Of a stretch of DNA of 64,000 bases, positions 23,015 through 31,488 are shown in pieces; within the stretch, counting starts at the first letter, position 1, and every line of letters begins with the position of its first letter. The position numbers and the translations under genes are program-made. This stretch comes from Pseudomonas oligotrophica (GTDB lineage: Bacteria; Pseudomonadota; Gammaproteobacteria; Pseudomonadales; Pseudomonadaceae). The notes below the pieces were generated by a model, which saw nothing but the letters and a program-made list of their open reading frames with translations, was not told the DNA's origin and searched no databases. The DNA lies in NCBI RefSeq assembly GCF_021726475.1, contig NZ_JAKJRU010000002.1, positions 248,001 to 312,000 on the forward strand. Direction: 5' to 3'.

Positions 23015-23992
23015 GTGCAGATGAAAGTGACCTTGCAACCATCCGGCGCCGTACTCGAAATACGGTCCGGCGAACGTATCCTCGATGCCGCCAGGCGGCT
23101 GGGCTTCGAGTGCCCGCAGAGCTGCCGCAACGGCAATTGCCATATCTGTGCGTCCCTTCTGGTGGAGGGGCGCGTGCGCCAGGGTGGCGAGGTGCGCGAT
23201 CACGGCGAGCTGCTGGCCTGCCTGGCCGAGCCGCTGGAGGATTGCGTGCTGCACTGGGACGGCGTGCTGGCCCCCGGCGAGCTGCCGGTGCGCGAGCTGA
23301 GTTGCCAGCTGGCCGGCTACGAGGAGGTCGGCGGCGACGTGGTGCGCCTGTCGCTGCGCCTGCCGGCGGGCCGCCTGCCGCGCTACCACGCCGGCCAATA
23401 CCTGCTGATGCAGCGCGAGAACGGCGAGTGGTCGGCGTTCTCGCTGGCGTCGGCGCCGGGCAGCGGCCGTGAGCTGGAGCTGCACGTGCTGGCGCGGGAC
23501 GAGTCGGCCAGCGCGCTGCTGGCCTTCATCCGCCGGCAGGGCTTCGCCCGCGTGCAGCTGCCGTTCGGCGATACCCACCTGGCCGAGCTGCCCGACGGGC
23601 CGCTGGTGCTGGTCGCTGCCGGTACCGGCATGGCGCAGATGCACAGCCTGATCGAGTACTGCCGCGCCGCTGGCTTTGCCCATCCGGTGCACCTGTACTG
23701 GGGCGTGCGCCGGCCCGAGGACTTCTACCGCCTGCAGCACTGGGACGACTGGCAGCGCATGCCGAACCTGCACCTGCACCAGGTGGTCAGCGATGTCTGC
23801 GGCTGGAGCGGTCGCTGCGGGCTGTTGCACGAGGCGATCCGCGAGGATTTCGCCGACCTCAAGCCGCTGCACGTCTACGCCAGCGGCTCGCCGGCGATGG
23901 TCTACGGCACCCTGGATGCGCTGGTCGAGGCCGGCATGAACCCGCACCAGATGCGCGCCGACGTCTTCGCCTACGCGCCACGCGAGGACTGA
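23015..23992 (+). CDS. 2Fe-2S ferredoxin-NAD(P)H flavin reductase (Fre/AscD-like)
   Basis: 325-residue oxidoreductase often labelled CDP-6-deoxy-delta-3,4-glucoseen reductase. Residues 1-90 form a plant-type 2Fe-2S ferredoxin domain with CPQSCRNGNCHICAS and a distal Cys in LLACLAEP; residues 95-195 a flavin-binding domain (YHAGQYLLMQ, WSAFSLASAP); the rest an NAD(P)-binding domain (LVLVAAGTGMAQMHSLIEY). E. coli has the related flavin reductase gene fre directly after ubiD. Start is either GTG 23015 or ATG 23021; no strong ribosome site decides it. Confidence 0.88.
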   Translation: MQMKVTLQPSGAVLEIRSGERILDAARRLGFECPQSCRNGNCHICASLLVEGRVRQGGEVRDHGELLACLAEPLEDCVLHWDGVLAPGELPVRELSCQLAGYEEVGGDVVRLSLRLPAGRLPRYHAGQYLLMQRENGEWSAFSLASAPGSGRELELHVLARDESASALLAFIRRQGFARVQLPFGDTHLAELPDGPLVLVAAGTGMAQMHSLIEYCRAAGFAHPVHLYWGVRRPEDFYRLQHWDDWQRMPNLHLHQVVSDVCGWSGRCGLLHEAIREDFADLKPLHVYASGSPAMVYGTLDALVEAGMNPHQMRADVFAYAPRED

Positions 23993-24009
23993 TATCCACT
24001 AAAAAGCAG

Positions 24010-24036
24010 AACGCCGGGCGAGCCCGGCGTTTTCTC
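24010..24036. terminator. Bidirectional terminator between the flavin reductase and SPOR genes
   Basis: AACGCCGGGC (24010-24019), loop GA, GCCCGGCGTT (24022-24031), then TTCTCTT on the plus strand and AAAAAG before the stem for the minus strand. Confidence 0.88.
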
Positions 24037-24037
24037 T

Positions 24038-24700
24038 TCAGCGGACCTGCCGCTGTTGCAGCAGCAGGTTCTTGTAGCCGCTGGCGGCCAGCGTCTTCTG
24101 TGCGGCGTTGAGCTGCTCGCGCGTGGTGTAGGGCCCGACCAGCACGCGGAACCAGGGTTCGTCGCGCACGCTGACCCGCTCCACCCGCACGTCCTGGCCG
24201 AGCAGGATGATCTGCGCGCGCACCTTGTCGGCCTCGGCCTGCTTGCGGAACGAACCGGCCTGCAGGAAGAACTGGGTGACCGGCGCCTTGGCCACGGTCG
24301 GCGGTGGCGGCGGCACCTGCCCGCTGAGGGCCGCCAGTGCGCGCTCCTCGTCGATCTTCGCCGCCTGCTCGGGCGTCACCGGCTTGGCCGGCGCCTCCGG
24401 CTGCTTGACCTCGGGCGGCACGATGACCTCCGACTCAGGCAGCAGCGTATAGAAGTCGTACTTCGGCTTGGCCGGCTGCTCGCTTGGCTGCGGTTTCGGC
24501 TTGACCGGTTGCCGGGCCTGCGCGGGCTCCTTGTTGCGCTTGACCTCCTCGCCGCCCGGTTCGAGGGTGGCAAGGAAGGCCAGGAAACCGCCGATGGCCA
24601 GGCCGCAGACCAGCCAGACCCAGCCGGGTACGCTCTTCTTCGCCGGGGCCTGGTAGCGACTGGCGCCGCGCTTGGGTGGCGCTTTCTTGCGTGCTGCCAC
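24038..24700 (-). CDS. SPOR domain-containing membrane protein (FtsN-like)
   Basis: 220-residue bitopic inner-membrane protein. A basic N-terminus (AARKKAPPKRGASRYQAP), one transmembrane segment at about residues 27-47 (WVWLVCGLAIGGFLAFLATL), a Pro/Lys/Glu-rich periplasmic linker, and a C-terminal SPOR domain (FFLQAGSFRKQAEADKVRA ... WFRVLVGPYTTREQLNAAQ) that binds denuded septal peptidoglycan. The layout is that of FtsN. Start is GTG, touching the argS stop, so expression is coupled to argS. Confidence 0.9.
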   Translation of the reverse strand: MAARKKAPPKRGASRYQAPAKKSVPGWVWLVCGLAIGGFLAFLATLEPGGEEVKRNKEPAQARQPVKPKPQPSEQPAKPKYDFYTLLPESEVIVPPEVKQPEAPAKPVTPEQAAKIDEERALAALSGQVPPPPPTVAKAPVTQFFLQAGSFRKQAEADKVRAQIILLGQDVRVERVSVRDEPWFRVLVGPYTTREQLNAAQKTLAASGYKNLLLQQRQVR

Positions 24701-26440
24701 TTACATCCGCTCCAGAGGTTCCAGGCCCAGCAGCTCCAGGCCCTGGCGCAGGGTGCGGCCGGTCAGGGCGGCCAGGCGCAGGCGGCTGTCGCGCACGGCC
24801 GGGTCGTCGGCGGCCAGCACCGGGCAGTTCTCGTAGAAGCTGGAGAACAGCCCGGCCAGGTCGTACAGGTAGCTGCACAGCAGGTGCGGCTCGCCCTTGT
24901 CGCCGACGCCATTGAGCACTTCGCCGAACTGCGCCAGCTTCGCGGCAAGCGCCTGCTCCTGCTCGGCGTGCAGGCGGATCTGCCCGCCGATCTCGTCCAT
25001 GCCCTTGCCGAGCTTGCGGAACAGGCTGGCCACGCGGGTGTAGGCGTAGAGCAGGTAGGGCGCGGTGTTGCCCTCGAAGCTCAGCATCAGCTCGAAGTTG
25101 AAGCGGTAGTCGCTGGTACGGTGCTTGGACAGGTCGGCATATTTCACCGCGCCGACGCCCACCGCGCGGGCGATCTGGCGCAGCTCGGCCTCGTCGAGCT
25201 CGGGGTTCTTCTCGCTGACCAGCGCATAGGCGCGCTGCTCGGCTTCGTCGAGCAGGTCGATCAGCTTCACCGTGCCGCCGTCGCGGGTCTTGAACGGGCG
25301 GCCATCGGCGCCGTTCATGGTGCCGAAGCCCATGTGCTCGAGCTGCATGTCGTCGCGCACGAAGCCGGCGCGGCGGGCCACGGCGAAGGCCATCTGGAAA
25401 TGCAGTGCCTGGCGCTGGTCGACGAAGTACAGCACGCGGTCGGCCTGCAGCACCGTGCTGCGGTAGCGCATGGCGGCCAGGTCGGTGGTGGCGTAGAGAT
25501 AGCCGCCGCCGGCCTTCTGCACGATCACCGGCAGCGGCTTGTCCTCGGCATTCTTGAACTCGTCGAGGAATACGCACTGCGCGCCTTCGTCTTCGGTCAG
25601 CAGGCCCTTCTCGCGCAGCGCTTCGATGATGCCCGGCAGCTCGGCGTTGTAGGCGCTTTCGCCGCGCACGTCGGCCGGGCTCAGCCTGACGTTGAGGCGG
25701 TCGTAGATTTCCTGGCAGTGCGACAGCGAGATCTCGTTGAAGCGCGTCCACAGGCGCAGGCACTCGGCGTCGCCGGCCTGCAGCCGGACCACCAGTTCAC
25801 GGGCGCGCTCGGCGAAGGCGGCGCTCTCGTCGAAGCGCTGCTTGGCGGCGCGATAGAACTGCTCGAGGTCGGCCAGTTCGCTCTCGGCGCCGGCCGGCTT
25901 CTCTTCCAGGTAGGCCAGCAGCATGCCGAACTGGGTGCCCCAGTCGCCGACGTGGTTCTGCCGGATCACCTGGTCGCCGAGGAACTCCAGCACCCGGCCG
26001 ACGGCGTCGCCGATGATGGTCGAGCGCAGGTGGCCGACGTGCATCTCCTTGGCCAGGTTGGGCGAGGACAGGTCGATCACCACGCGCTGCACCGCGCCGG
26101 CCTTGCGCACCGCCAGCCGTGCATCGGCGAGCGCCGCGTCGAGCCGTGCGGCCAGGGCGTCGCTGTTCTGGAAGAAGTTGAGAAAGCCCGGGCCGGCGAT
26201 CTCCACCTTGCTCACCGAGGCGTCGGCCGGCAGCGCGTCGATGAGCTTCTGTGCCAGGTCGCGCGGCTTCATCCCGGCCGGCTTGGCCAGCATCATCGCG
26301 ATGTTGCTGGCGAAGTCGCCGTGGCTCTTGTCGCGGGTGTTTTCCACCTGGATCGCCGGGTTCAGGCCGGCGGGCAGCACGCCTTCGTCGGTGAGGCGGG
26401 CGAGGGCTTGCTGGATCAGGTGGCGGATGCTGTCTTTCAT
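24701..26440 (-). CDS. argS: Arginyl-tRNA synthetase
   Basis: Class I aminoacyl-tRNA synthetase of 579 residues. The N-terminal Add-1 domain begins [16 protein letters not shown]; the HIGH motif is [12 protein letters not shown]; the catalytic core continues through [17 protein letters not shown]; the KMSKS-equivalent region ([18 protein letters not shown]) lacks a canonical lysine signature, as is common for ArgRS; the C-terminal DALR domain ends [10 protein letters not shown]. The start at 26440 fits the family; the 21-residue upstream extension includes the promoter. Confidence 0.96.
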   Translation of the reverse strand: MKDSIRHLIQQALARLTDEGVLPAGLNPAIQVENTRDKSHGDFASNIAMMLAKPAGMKPRDLAQKLIDALPADASVSKVEIAGPGFLNFFQNSDALAARLDAALADARLAVRKAGAVQRVVIDLSSPNLAKEMHVGHLRSTIIGDAVGRVLEFLGDQVIRQNHVGDWGTQFGMLLAYLEEKPAGAESELADLEQFYRAAKQRFDESAAFAERARELVVRLQAGDAECLRLWTRFNEISLSHCQEIYDRLNVRLSPADVRGESAYNAELPGIIEALREKGLLTEDEGAQCVFLDEFKNAEDKPLPVIVQKAGGGYLYATTDLAAMRYRSTVLQADRVLYFVDQRQALHFQMAFAVARRAGFVRDDMQLEHMGFGTMNGADGRPFKTRDGGTVKLIDLLDEAEQRAYALVSEKNPELDEAELRQIARAVGVGAVKYADLSKHRTSDYRFNFELMLSFEGNTAPYLLYAYTRVASLFRKLGKGMDEIGGQIRLHAEQEQALAAKLAQFGEVLNGVGDKGEPHLLCSYLYDLAGLFSSFYENCPVLAADDPAVRDSRLRLAALTGRTLRQGLELLGLEPLERM

Positions 26441-26477
26441 GGGCGGCTCTGTCGGCGTACGTGCGCGAAAACCCGGC

Positions 26478-26506
26478 ATTATAGAAGCAGCCGCGGGCTT
26501 CAAGCC
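26478..26506 (-). promoter_or_regulatory. argS promoter
   Basis: On the minus strand a perfect TATAAT (26478-26483) lies 37 bases before the argS ATG. GGCTTG is 17 bases upstream (26501-26506); TTGAAG overlaps it but at 14 bases. Confidence 0.55.
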
Positions 26507-26566
26507 ACCAGCGCCAGCCCCGGCAGGTGCCCCGCCGCCCGCACCCGGTCGGCCTTGCGGCTGCCG

Positions 26567-28789
26567 TCAGAACAGGTCGATCGGATCGACGTCCAGCGAC
26601 CAGCGCACCGCGCGGCCGGCCGGCAGGGCCTCCAGGCGCGGCAGCAGGGCGCCCATCAGGCGATGCAGGGGCGGGCGGGCGCTGCCCTGCAGCAACAGTT
26701 GCGCGCGATAGCGTCCGGCGCGGCGCTCCATCGGCGCGGGGATCGGGCCGAGCAGTTCGATGCCCTCGAGCCGCAGTTCGTCCAGCAGCTGTTCGGCCTC
26801 GCTGCAGGCCTGGTCGAGAAAGCCCTCGGCCTGGCCGGGTTTGTGCGCCTCGGCGCGCAGCAGGGCGAGATGGCTGAAGGGCGGCAGGCCGGCGGCGCGG
26901 CGTTCGCTCAGCGCCTGCTCGGCGAAGGCGAAGTAGCCCTGCTCGGTAAGCTGCACCAGCAGCGGGTGGTCGGCCAGGTGGGTCTGGATGATCACCTTGC
27001 CCGGTTCCTCGGCACGCCCGGCGCGCCCGGCGACCTGCACGATGAGCTGGGCCATGCGCTCGCTGGCGCGGAAGTCGGCCGAGAACAGCCCGCCATCGGC
27101 GTCGAGGATCACCACCAGGGTGACGCGGGGGAAATGGTGGCCCTTGGCGAGCATCTGCGTGCCGACCAGCAGGCAGGGCTCGCCGCGGTTGATCGTCGCG
27201 TAGAGCTGCTCCATGGCACCCTTGCGCGCGGTGCTGTCGCGATCGATGCGCAGCACCGGGTACTGCGGAAACAGGATGCCCAGGCGCTCCTCGGCGCGCT
27301 CGGTGCCGGCGCCCACCGGGCGCAGGTCGACATGCGCGCAGCTCGGACAGGCGGCTGGCGGGCGCTGCACATGGCCGCAGTGGTGGCAGCGCAGTTCGTT
27401 GTGGCGCTGGTGCAGCGTCATGCGCGCGTCGCAGCGCGGGCACTGGCTGATCCAGCCGCAGTCGTGGCACAGCAGGGTCGGGGCGAAGCCGCGGCGGTTG
27501 AGGAACACCAGCACCTGCTGGCCGGCGGCGAGGGTCTGGCCGATGGCCTGTTCCAGCGGCGGCGAGAGGCCGGCTTCCAGCGGCCGGCTCTTCACGTCCA
27601 GGCGCAGGAAGCGCGGCGGCTTCGCTCCGCCGGCGCGTTCGCTCAGGCGCAGCAGGGCGTAGCGGCCGCTGTGGGCGTTGTGCAGGCTTTCCAGCGAGGG
27701 CGTCGCCGAGCCGAGCAGGATCGGGATGTTCTCCTGGCGCGCACGTACCAGCGCCAGGTCGCGGGCGTGGTAGCGCAGGCCCTCCTGCTGCTTGTAGGAG
27801 GCGTCGTGCTCCTCGTCGATGATGATCAGCCCCGGGCGCTTCATCGGCGTGAACAGCGCCGAGCGCGTACCGATGATGATGTCCGCCTCGCCATCGCGCG
27901 CCGCCAGCCAGGCATCCAGGCGCTCGCGGTCGTTGACGTTCGAATGCAGCAGGGCGATGCGTGCGTTGAAGCGCTGCTCGAAGCGCGCCAGCGTTTGCGG
28001 GCCGAGGTTGATCTCCGGGATCAGCACCAGTGTTTGCCGGCCGGCCTCGAGCATGCGATGGATCAGCTGCAGGTAGACCTCGGTCTTGCCGCTGCCGGTC
28101 ACTCCCGCCAGCAGGAAGGCCTGGAACCCGCCGAAGCCGGCCTGTACCGCGGTGAAGGCGGCGCGTTGCTGCGCGTTGAGCGGCAGCTCCGGTTGCAGCA
28201 GCCAGCCGCCGCGGTGGGCGCGTGGCGGCTGGCTGCGGCGGGTTTCCAGGCGCACCAGGCCCTTGTCCTGCAGCAGCGCGAGGCTGTCCCGGTTGATCTG
28301 CAGCTTGCCGAGCAGGCTGTGGGCGACGCCGTGCGGGTGCTGCGCGATGATCTTCAGCGCGTCGCGCTGGCGCGGCGCACGGGCCAGTCGCGGATCGTCG
28401 GCGGCGGCCTGCTCGCCGAGCATCCAGAAGCGCTCCAGCCGCGCCTCGGCCGGCTCGCCCTGGCGCAGCAGCACCGGCAGGGCCCAGCTGAAGGTGTCGC
28501 CGAGGCTGTGCTGGTAATACTGCGCAGTCCACAGACAGAGGCGGAACATAGCCGGCGGTAGCGGGGACGCCTGGTCGAGCAGCTCCAGCGCCGGGCGCAG
28601 CTTGTCGGCCGGCACCTCGCTGTGCTCGACCAGCTCGACCAGGATGCCGATCACCTCGCGCCGGCCGAACGGCACGCGCAGGCGGCTGCCGGGCTGCAGG
28701 CGGGCTGTGCGAATGCCGGCCGGTGGCAGGTAGTCGAACAGCCGCCGCAGTGGCGAAGGCAGGGCGAGGCGAAGGATGGTCTGGGGCAC
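26567..28789 (-). CDS. priA: Primosomal protein N' (replication restart helicase)
   Basis: 3'-5' DEAH-type helicase that reloads the replisome at stalled forks. 740 residues. N-terminal 3'BD domain (ILRLALPSPLRRLFDYLPPA), Walker A GVTGSGKTEVYLQ, DEEH box LIIIDEEHDASYKQQEG, then the zinc-binding cysteine block LCHDCGWISQCPRCDARM with CHHCGHVQRPPAACPSCAH supplying eight cysteines, and the helicase C motif QVAGRAGRAEEPGKV. Divergent from rpmE. A 1,501-codon open frame on the opposite strand across priA-argS is a GC-driven shadow. Confidence 0.96.
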   Translation of the reverse strand: MPQTILRLALPSPLRRLFDYLPPAGIRTARLQPGSRLRVPFGRREVIGILVELVEHSEVPADKLRPALELLDQASPLPPAMFRLCLWTAQYYQHSLGDTFSWALPVLLRQGEPAEARLERFWMLGEQAAADDPRLARAPRQRDALKIIAQHPHGVAHSLLGKLQINRDSLALLQDKGLVRLETRRSQPPRAHRGGWLLQPELPLNAQQRAAFTAVQAGFGGFQAFLLAGVTGSGKTEVYLQLIHRMLEAGRQTLVLIPEINLGPQTLARFEQRFNARIALLHSNVNDRERLDAWLAARDGEADIIIGTRSALFTPMKRPGLIIIDEEHDASYKQQEGLRYHARDLALVRARQENIPILLGSATPSLESLHNAHSGRYALLRLSERAGGAKPPRFLRLDVKSRPLEAGLSPPLEQAIGQTLAAGQQVLVFLNRRGFAPTLLCHDCGWISQCPRCDARMTLHQRHNELRCHHCGHVQRPPAACPSCAHVDLRPVGAGTERAEERLGILFPQYPVLRIDRDSTARKGAMEQLYATINRGEPCLLVGTQMLAKGHHFPRVTLVVILDADGGLFSADFRASERMAQLIVQVAGRAGRAEEPGKVIIQTHLADHPLLVQLTEQGYFAFAEQALSERRAAGLPPFSHLALLRAEAHKPGQAEGFLDQACSEAEQLLDELRLEGIELLGPIPAPMERRAGRYRAQLLLQGSARPPLHRLMGALLPRLEALPAGRAVRWSLDVDPIDLF

Positions 28790-28866
28790 GGCGCGTTCCT
28801 GTGGGCTGGGCGCGATGGTAGCCGATCACCGGCGCCCAGGCAGCCGTCGCCGGCGACCACCTGTGC

Positions 28867-28894
28867 TTGCAACGCCAGGGTGCTCTGGTATCAT
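28867..28894 (+). promoter_or_regulatory. rpmE promoter
   Basis: TTGCAA (28867-28872), 16 bases, TATCAT (28889-28894). The predicted leader is about 60 bases and carries the ribosome site AGAGGA before the ATG. Confidence 0.7.
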
Positions 28895-28962
28895 GCGCGC
28901 CCTAATTCGTGCGGTGCTCGGCATAGGGTCGGGTGGCGGCACACAATCCCAGAGGATTCATC

Positions 28963-29175
28963 ATGAAAGCCGATATCCATCCGAAGTACGTCGAGGTCAA
29001 GGCGACCTGCAGCTGTGGCAACGTCATCCAGACCCGTTCCACCCTGGGCAAGGACCTGAGCATCGACGTGTGCTCCGAGTGCCACCCGTTCTACACCGGC
29101 AAGCAGAAGGTGCTGGACACCGGCGGCCGTATCGATCGCTTCAAGCAGCGCTTCGGTGTGTTCGGCTCCAAGTAA
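28963..29175 (+). CDS. rpmE: 50S ribosomal protein L31 (zinc-binding form)
   Basis: 70-residue large-subunit protein near the central protuberance, bridging to the 30S head. The zinc-binding residues are present: Cys16 and Cys18 in TCSCGN and Cys37 and Cys40 in VCSECHPF, so this is the C+ paralogue, used when zinc is available. The start at 28963 ([13 protein letters not shown]) is preceded by AGAGGATT; the in-frame ATG at 28933 adds unrelated residues. Confidence 0.97.
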   Translation: MKADIHPKYVEVKATCSCGNVIQTRSTLGKDLSIDVCSECHPFYTGKQKVLDTGGRIDRFKQRFGVFGSK

Positions 29176-29188
29176 GCCGAGACGACGG

Positions 29189-29204
29189 AAATCCCATGGG
29201 ATTT
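29189..29204. repeat. 16-base perfect palindrome over the nuclease start codon
   Basis: AAATCCCATGGGATTT, centred on the ATG at 29196, lies in the 20-base gap after rpmE. In RNA it could pair across the start codon; in DNA it could bind a dimeric regulator. Confidence 0.6.
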
Positions 29205-29987
29205 TCCAGAGGCATGAGAAAGGCGTCCCTTGTGGGCGCCTTTTTCGTTTCTGCGCTGCTGGCGCTGCCGGCGCAGGCGTTGTGCCCGGCGCCGGTGCAG
29301 CTGGTCGAGCAGCGCGTCGCCCAGGTCATCGACGGCGACACCCTGCGCCTGGCCGATGGCCGCAGCGTGCGCATGATCGGCCTGAACACCCCCGAGCGTG
29401 GCCGCGAGGGCCGCGCCGCCGAACCGTTCGCGGAGAAGGCCACGCGGCACCTGCGCCAGCTGGTCGAGGCCAGCGACTGGCATGTGCGCCTGTGGCCGGG
29501 GCGCGAGGCGCATGATCGCTACGGCCGGCTGCTCGCCCACGTCTACGACCGTCGCGGCAGTAACCTCGAGGCCGAGCAGCTGGCGGCCGGGCTGGGCTAT
29601 TTCGTCGCGGTGCATCCCAATACTTCGCTGGTGGAGTGCCAGCGCGCCGCCGAGCAGCAGGCGCGCCAGGCGCAGCTGGGGCTGTGGCGCCAGGCGCCGG
29701 TTGTACGGCCGCAGGCGCTCAGGCAGGGCGGCTTCGCAATCGTCCGCGCACGGGTCGAGCGCCTCGAGCGCAATCGTGGCGGCATCTGGCTGGAGCTGGA
29801 CGGGCCGCTGGTGCTGCAGGTGCCGGCCAGGCAGGTCGAGGCCTTCGATGTCGCAGCCTTGCAGCGCCTGGTGGGGCGCGAGGTCGAGGCGCGCGGCTGG
29901 GTCGTCGACCGCGGCCGGCGCAAGGGGGCGAGCCAGGCACGCTGGCTGCTGCGCCTGAGCCATCCGGCGATGCTCGAACGGCCCTGA
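29196..29987 (+). CDS. Secreted thermonuclease-like protein (SNase family)
   Basis: 263-residue exported protein. The signal peptide is MRKASLVGAFFVSALLALPA followed by QA, then an SNase domain at about residues 35-160 with the conserved DGDTLRLADGRSVRMIGLNTPE, an Arg/Glu catalytic pattern in NTPERGREGRAAEPF, and HDRYGRLLAHVY. The C-terminal 100 residues form an OB-like extension (AIVRARVERLERNRGGIWLEL). Start 29196 (weak GACGGAA site) or 29214 (AGAGG only three bases away). The rpmE terminator lies inside the signal-peptide codons. Confidence 0.85.
   Translation: MGFSRGMRKASLVGAFFVSALLALPAQALCPAPVQLVEQRVAQVIDGDTLRLADGRSVRMIGLNTPERGREGRAAEPFAEKATRHLRQLVEASDWHVRLWPGREAHDRYGRLLAHVYDRRGSNLEAEQLAAGLGYFVAVHPNTSLVECQRAAEQQARQAQLGLWRQAPVVRPQALRQGGFAIVRARVERLERNRGGIWLELDGPLVLQVPARQVEAFDVAALQRLVGREVEARGWVVDRGRRKGASQARWLLRLSHPAMLERP
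29219..29250 (+). terminator. rpmE intrinsic terminator inside the nuclease gene
   Basis: AAAGGCGTCCC (29219-29229), loop TTGT, GGGCGCCTTT (29234-29243) with one bulged T, and a T-rich tail (29241-29250). It encodes part of the signal peptide (RKASLVGAFFV), so transcripts from rpmE would mostly stop within the nuclease gene. Confidence 0.75.
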
Positions 29988-30071
29988 GGCGGCGAGATCC
30001 GCGCGTCCTTTTGGCGGCTATGCCCTGAAAGTCTTAATTGGCGAGGCTTGACAGCCCCGTACCGGTCTCGC

Positions 30072-30101
30072 TTGAGGCGCCGCTCGGTCTTGGCGTATGC
30101 T
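30072..30101 (+). promoter_or_regulatory. Malic enzyme promoter
   Basis: TTGAGG (30072-30077), 18 bases, TATGCT (30096-30101). A perfect TTGACA at 30048-30053 has no matching -10 at normal spacing. The rest of the 155-base gap holds nothing else I can name. Confidence 0.55.
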
Positions 30102-30142
30102 CCGACGGCTGTCTGTCCCAATAAAATAAGCGGAAATGCCAC

Positions 30143-31408
30143 ATGACTGACCTGAAAACCGCCGCTCTTGACTACCATTCCCAGCCGCGTCCGGGAAAGC
30201 TGAGCGTTGAGCTGACCAAGCCTACAGCTACCGCTCGCGACCTGTCGCTGGCCTACAGTCCAGGCGTTGCCGCACCCGTCCGTGAAATCGCTCGCGATGC
30301 CGAGTTGGCCTACCGCTACACCGGCAAGGGCAACCTGGTTGCGGTGATCTCCGATGGCACCGCGATTCTGGGGCTGGGCAACCTGGGCCCGCTGGCCTCC
30401 AAGCCGGTGATGGAAGGCAAGGGCGTTCTGTTCAAGCGCTTCGCCGGCGTGGACGTGTTCGACATCGAGGTCGATGCCGAGAGCCCGCAGGCCTTCATTG
30501 ACACCGTCAAGCGCATCTCCATCACCTTCGGCGGCATCAACCTGGAAGACATCAAGGCGCCGGAGTGCTTCGAGATCGAGCGCGCGCTGATCGAACAGTG
30601 CGATATCCCGGTATTCCATGACGACCAGCACGGCACCGCCATTGTCACCGCGGCGGGCATGCTCAACGCGCTGGAAATCGCCGGCAAGACCCTCGAGCAG
30701 GCGAAGATCGTCTGCCTGGGTGCCGGCGCCGCCGCCACCTCCTGCATGAAGCTGCTGATCAGCATGGGTGCCAAGGTCGAGAACATCTACATGATCGACC
30801 GCAAGGGCGTGATCCATGCCGGTCGCGACGACCTGAACCAGTACAAGGCGATGTTCGCCCACGAGACCGACAAGCGCACTCTCGACGACGCGCTCGACGG
30901 TGCCGATGTGTTCGTCGGCCTTTCCGGTGCCAACCTGCTGAGCCCCGAGGGCCTCAAGCGCATGGCGGCGAACCCGATCGTCTTTGCCTGCTCCAACCCG
31001 GACCCGGAAATCAGCCCCGAGCTGGCGCATGCCACCCGTTCCGACGTGATCATGGCCACCGGCCGTTCGGACTACCCGAACCAGGTCAACAACGTGCTGG
31101 GCTTCCCCTTCATCTTCCGTGGCGCGCTGGACGTACGGGCCAAGCGCATCAACGAGGAAATGAAGATCGCGGCTGCGCTGGCGCTGCGTGACCTGGCCAA
31201 GCTGCCGGTTCCGGAAGAGGTGTGCGTGGCCTATGGCGGGCAGAGCCTGGAATTCGGTCGCGAGTACATCATTCCCAAGCCGATGGATCCGCGCCTGATC
31301 ACCCTGGTGTCCGATGCGGTGGCCAAGGCGGCGATCGAAAGCGGCGTGGCGACCCTGCCGTATCCGTCGAACTACCCGCTGAAGTCGGTGGACGACGTCT
31401 TCGTCTGA
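30143..31408 (+). CDS. maeB: Malic enzyme (oxaloacetate-decarboxylating malate dehydrogenase)
   Basis: Oxidatively decarboxylates malate to pyruvate with NAD(P). 421 residues, so it has the malic N-domain and NAD-binding domain but not the phosphotransacetylase-like C-terminal third of E. coli MaeB (759 residues). Seen: the tyrosine/lysine active-site region [19 protein letters not shown], metal-binding [16 protein letters not shown], and the dinucleotide motif [16 protein letters not shown]. Ends [16 protein letters not shown]. Monocistronic between its own promoter and a strong terminator. Cofactor preference (NADP versus NAD) is not decided by sequence here. Confidence 0.92.
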   Translation: MTDLKTAALDYHSQPRPGKLSVELTKPTATARDLSLAYSPGVAAPVREIARDAELAYRYTGKGNLVAVISDGTAILGLGNLGPLASKPVMEGKGVLFKRFAGVDVFDIEVDAESPQAFIDTVKRISITFGGINLEDIKAPECFEIERALIEQCDIPVFHDDQHGTAIVTAAGMLNALEIAGKTLEQAKIVCLGAGAAATSCMKLLISMGAKVENIYMIDRKGVIHAGRDDLNQYKAMFAHETDKRTLDDALDGADVFVGLSGANLLSPEGLKRMAANPIVFACSNPDPEISPELAHATRSDVIMATGRSDYPNQVNNVLGFPFIFRGALDVRAKRINEEMKIAAALALRDLAKLPVPEEVCVAYGGQSLEFGREYIIPKPMDPRLITLVSDAVAKAAIESGVATLPYPSNYPLKSVDDVFV

Positions 31409-31423
31409 TCTTGCCGATCTGCG

Positions 31424-31449
31424 AAACGCCCCGCTTGCGGGGCGTTTTC
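31424..31449. terminator. Bidirectional terminator between malic enzyme and PBP1A
   Basis: AAACGCCCCGC (31424-31434), loop TT, GCGGGGCGTTT (31437-31447) then TCGTTT; serves both convergent genes. Confidence 0.9.
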
Positions 31450-31488
31450 GTTTCTGCCGGTCGGTGAGGGCGCGCGGCCCTCGGCGAC

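Noticed and set aside
24056..28561. 1,501-codon open frame on the plus strand across the SPOR gene, argS and priA
   Set aside because: It is antisense to three clear genes, has Ala/Arg/Gln/Leu-rich shadow composition and no domain; such frames arise from high GC at third codon positions.
30048..30053. Perfect TTGACA upstream of the malic enzyme gene
   Set aside because: No -10-like hexamer at 15-19 bases; the TTGAGG/TATGCT pair nearer the gene is better.
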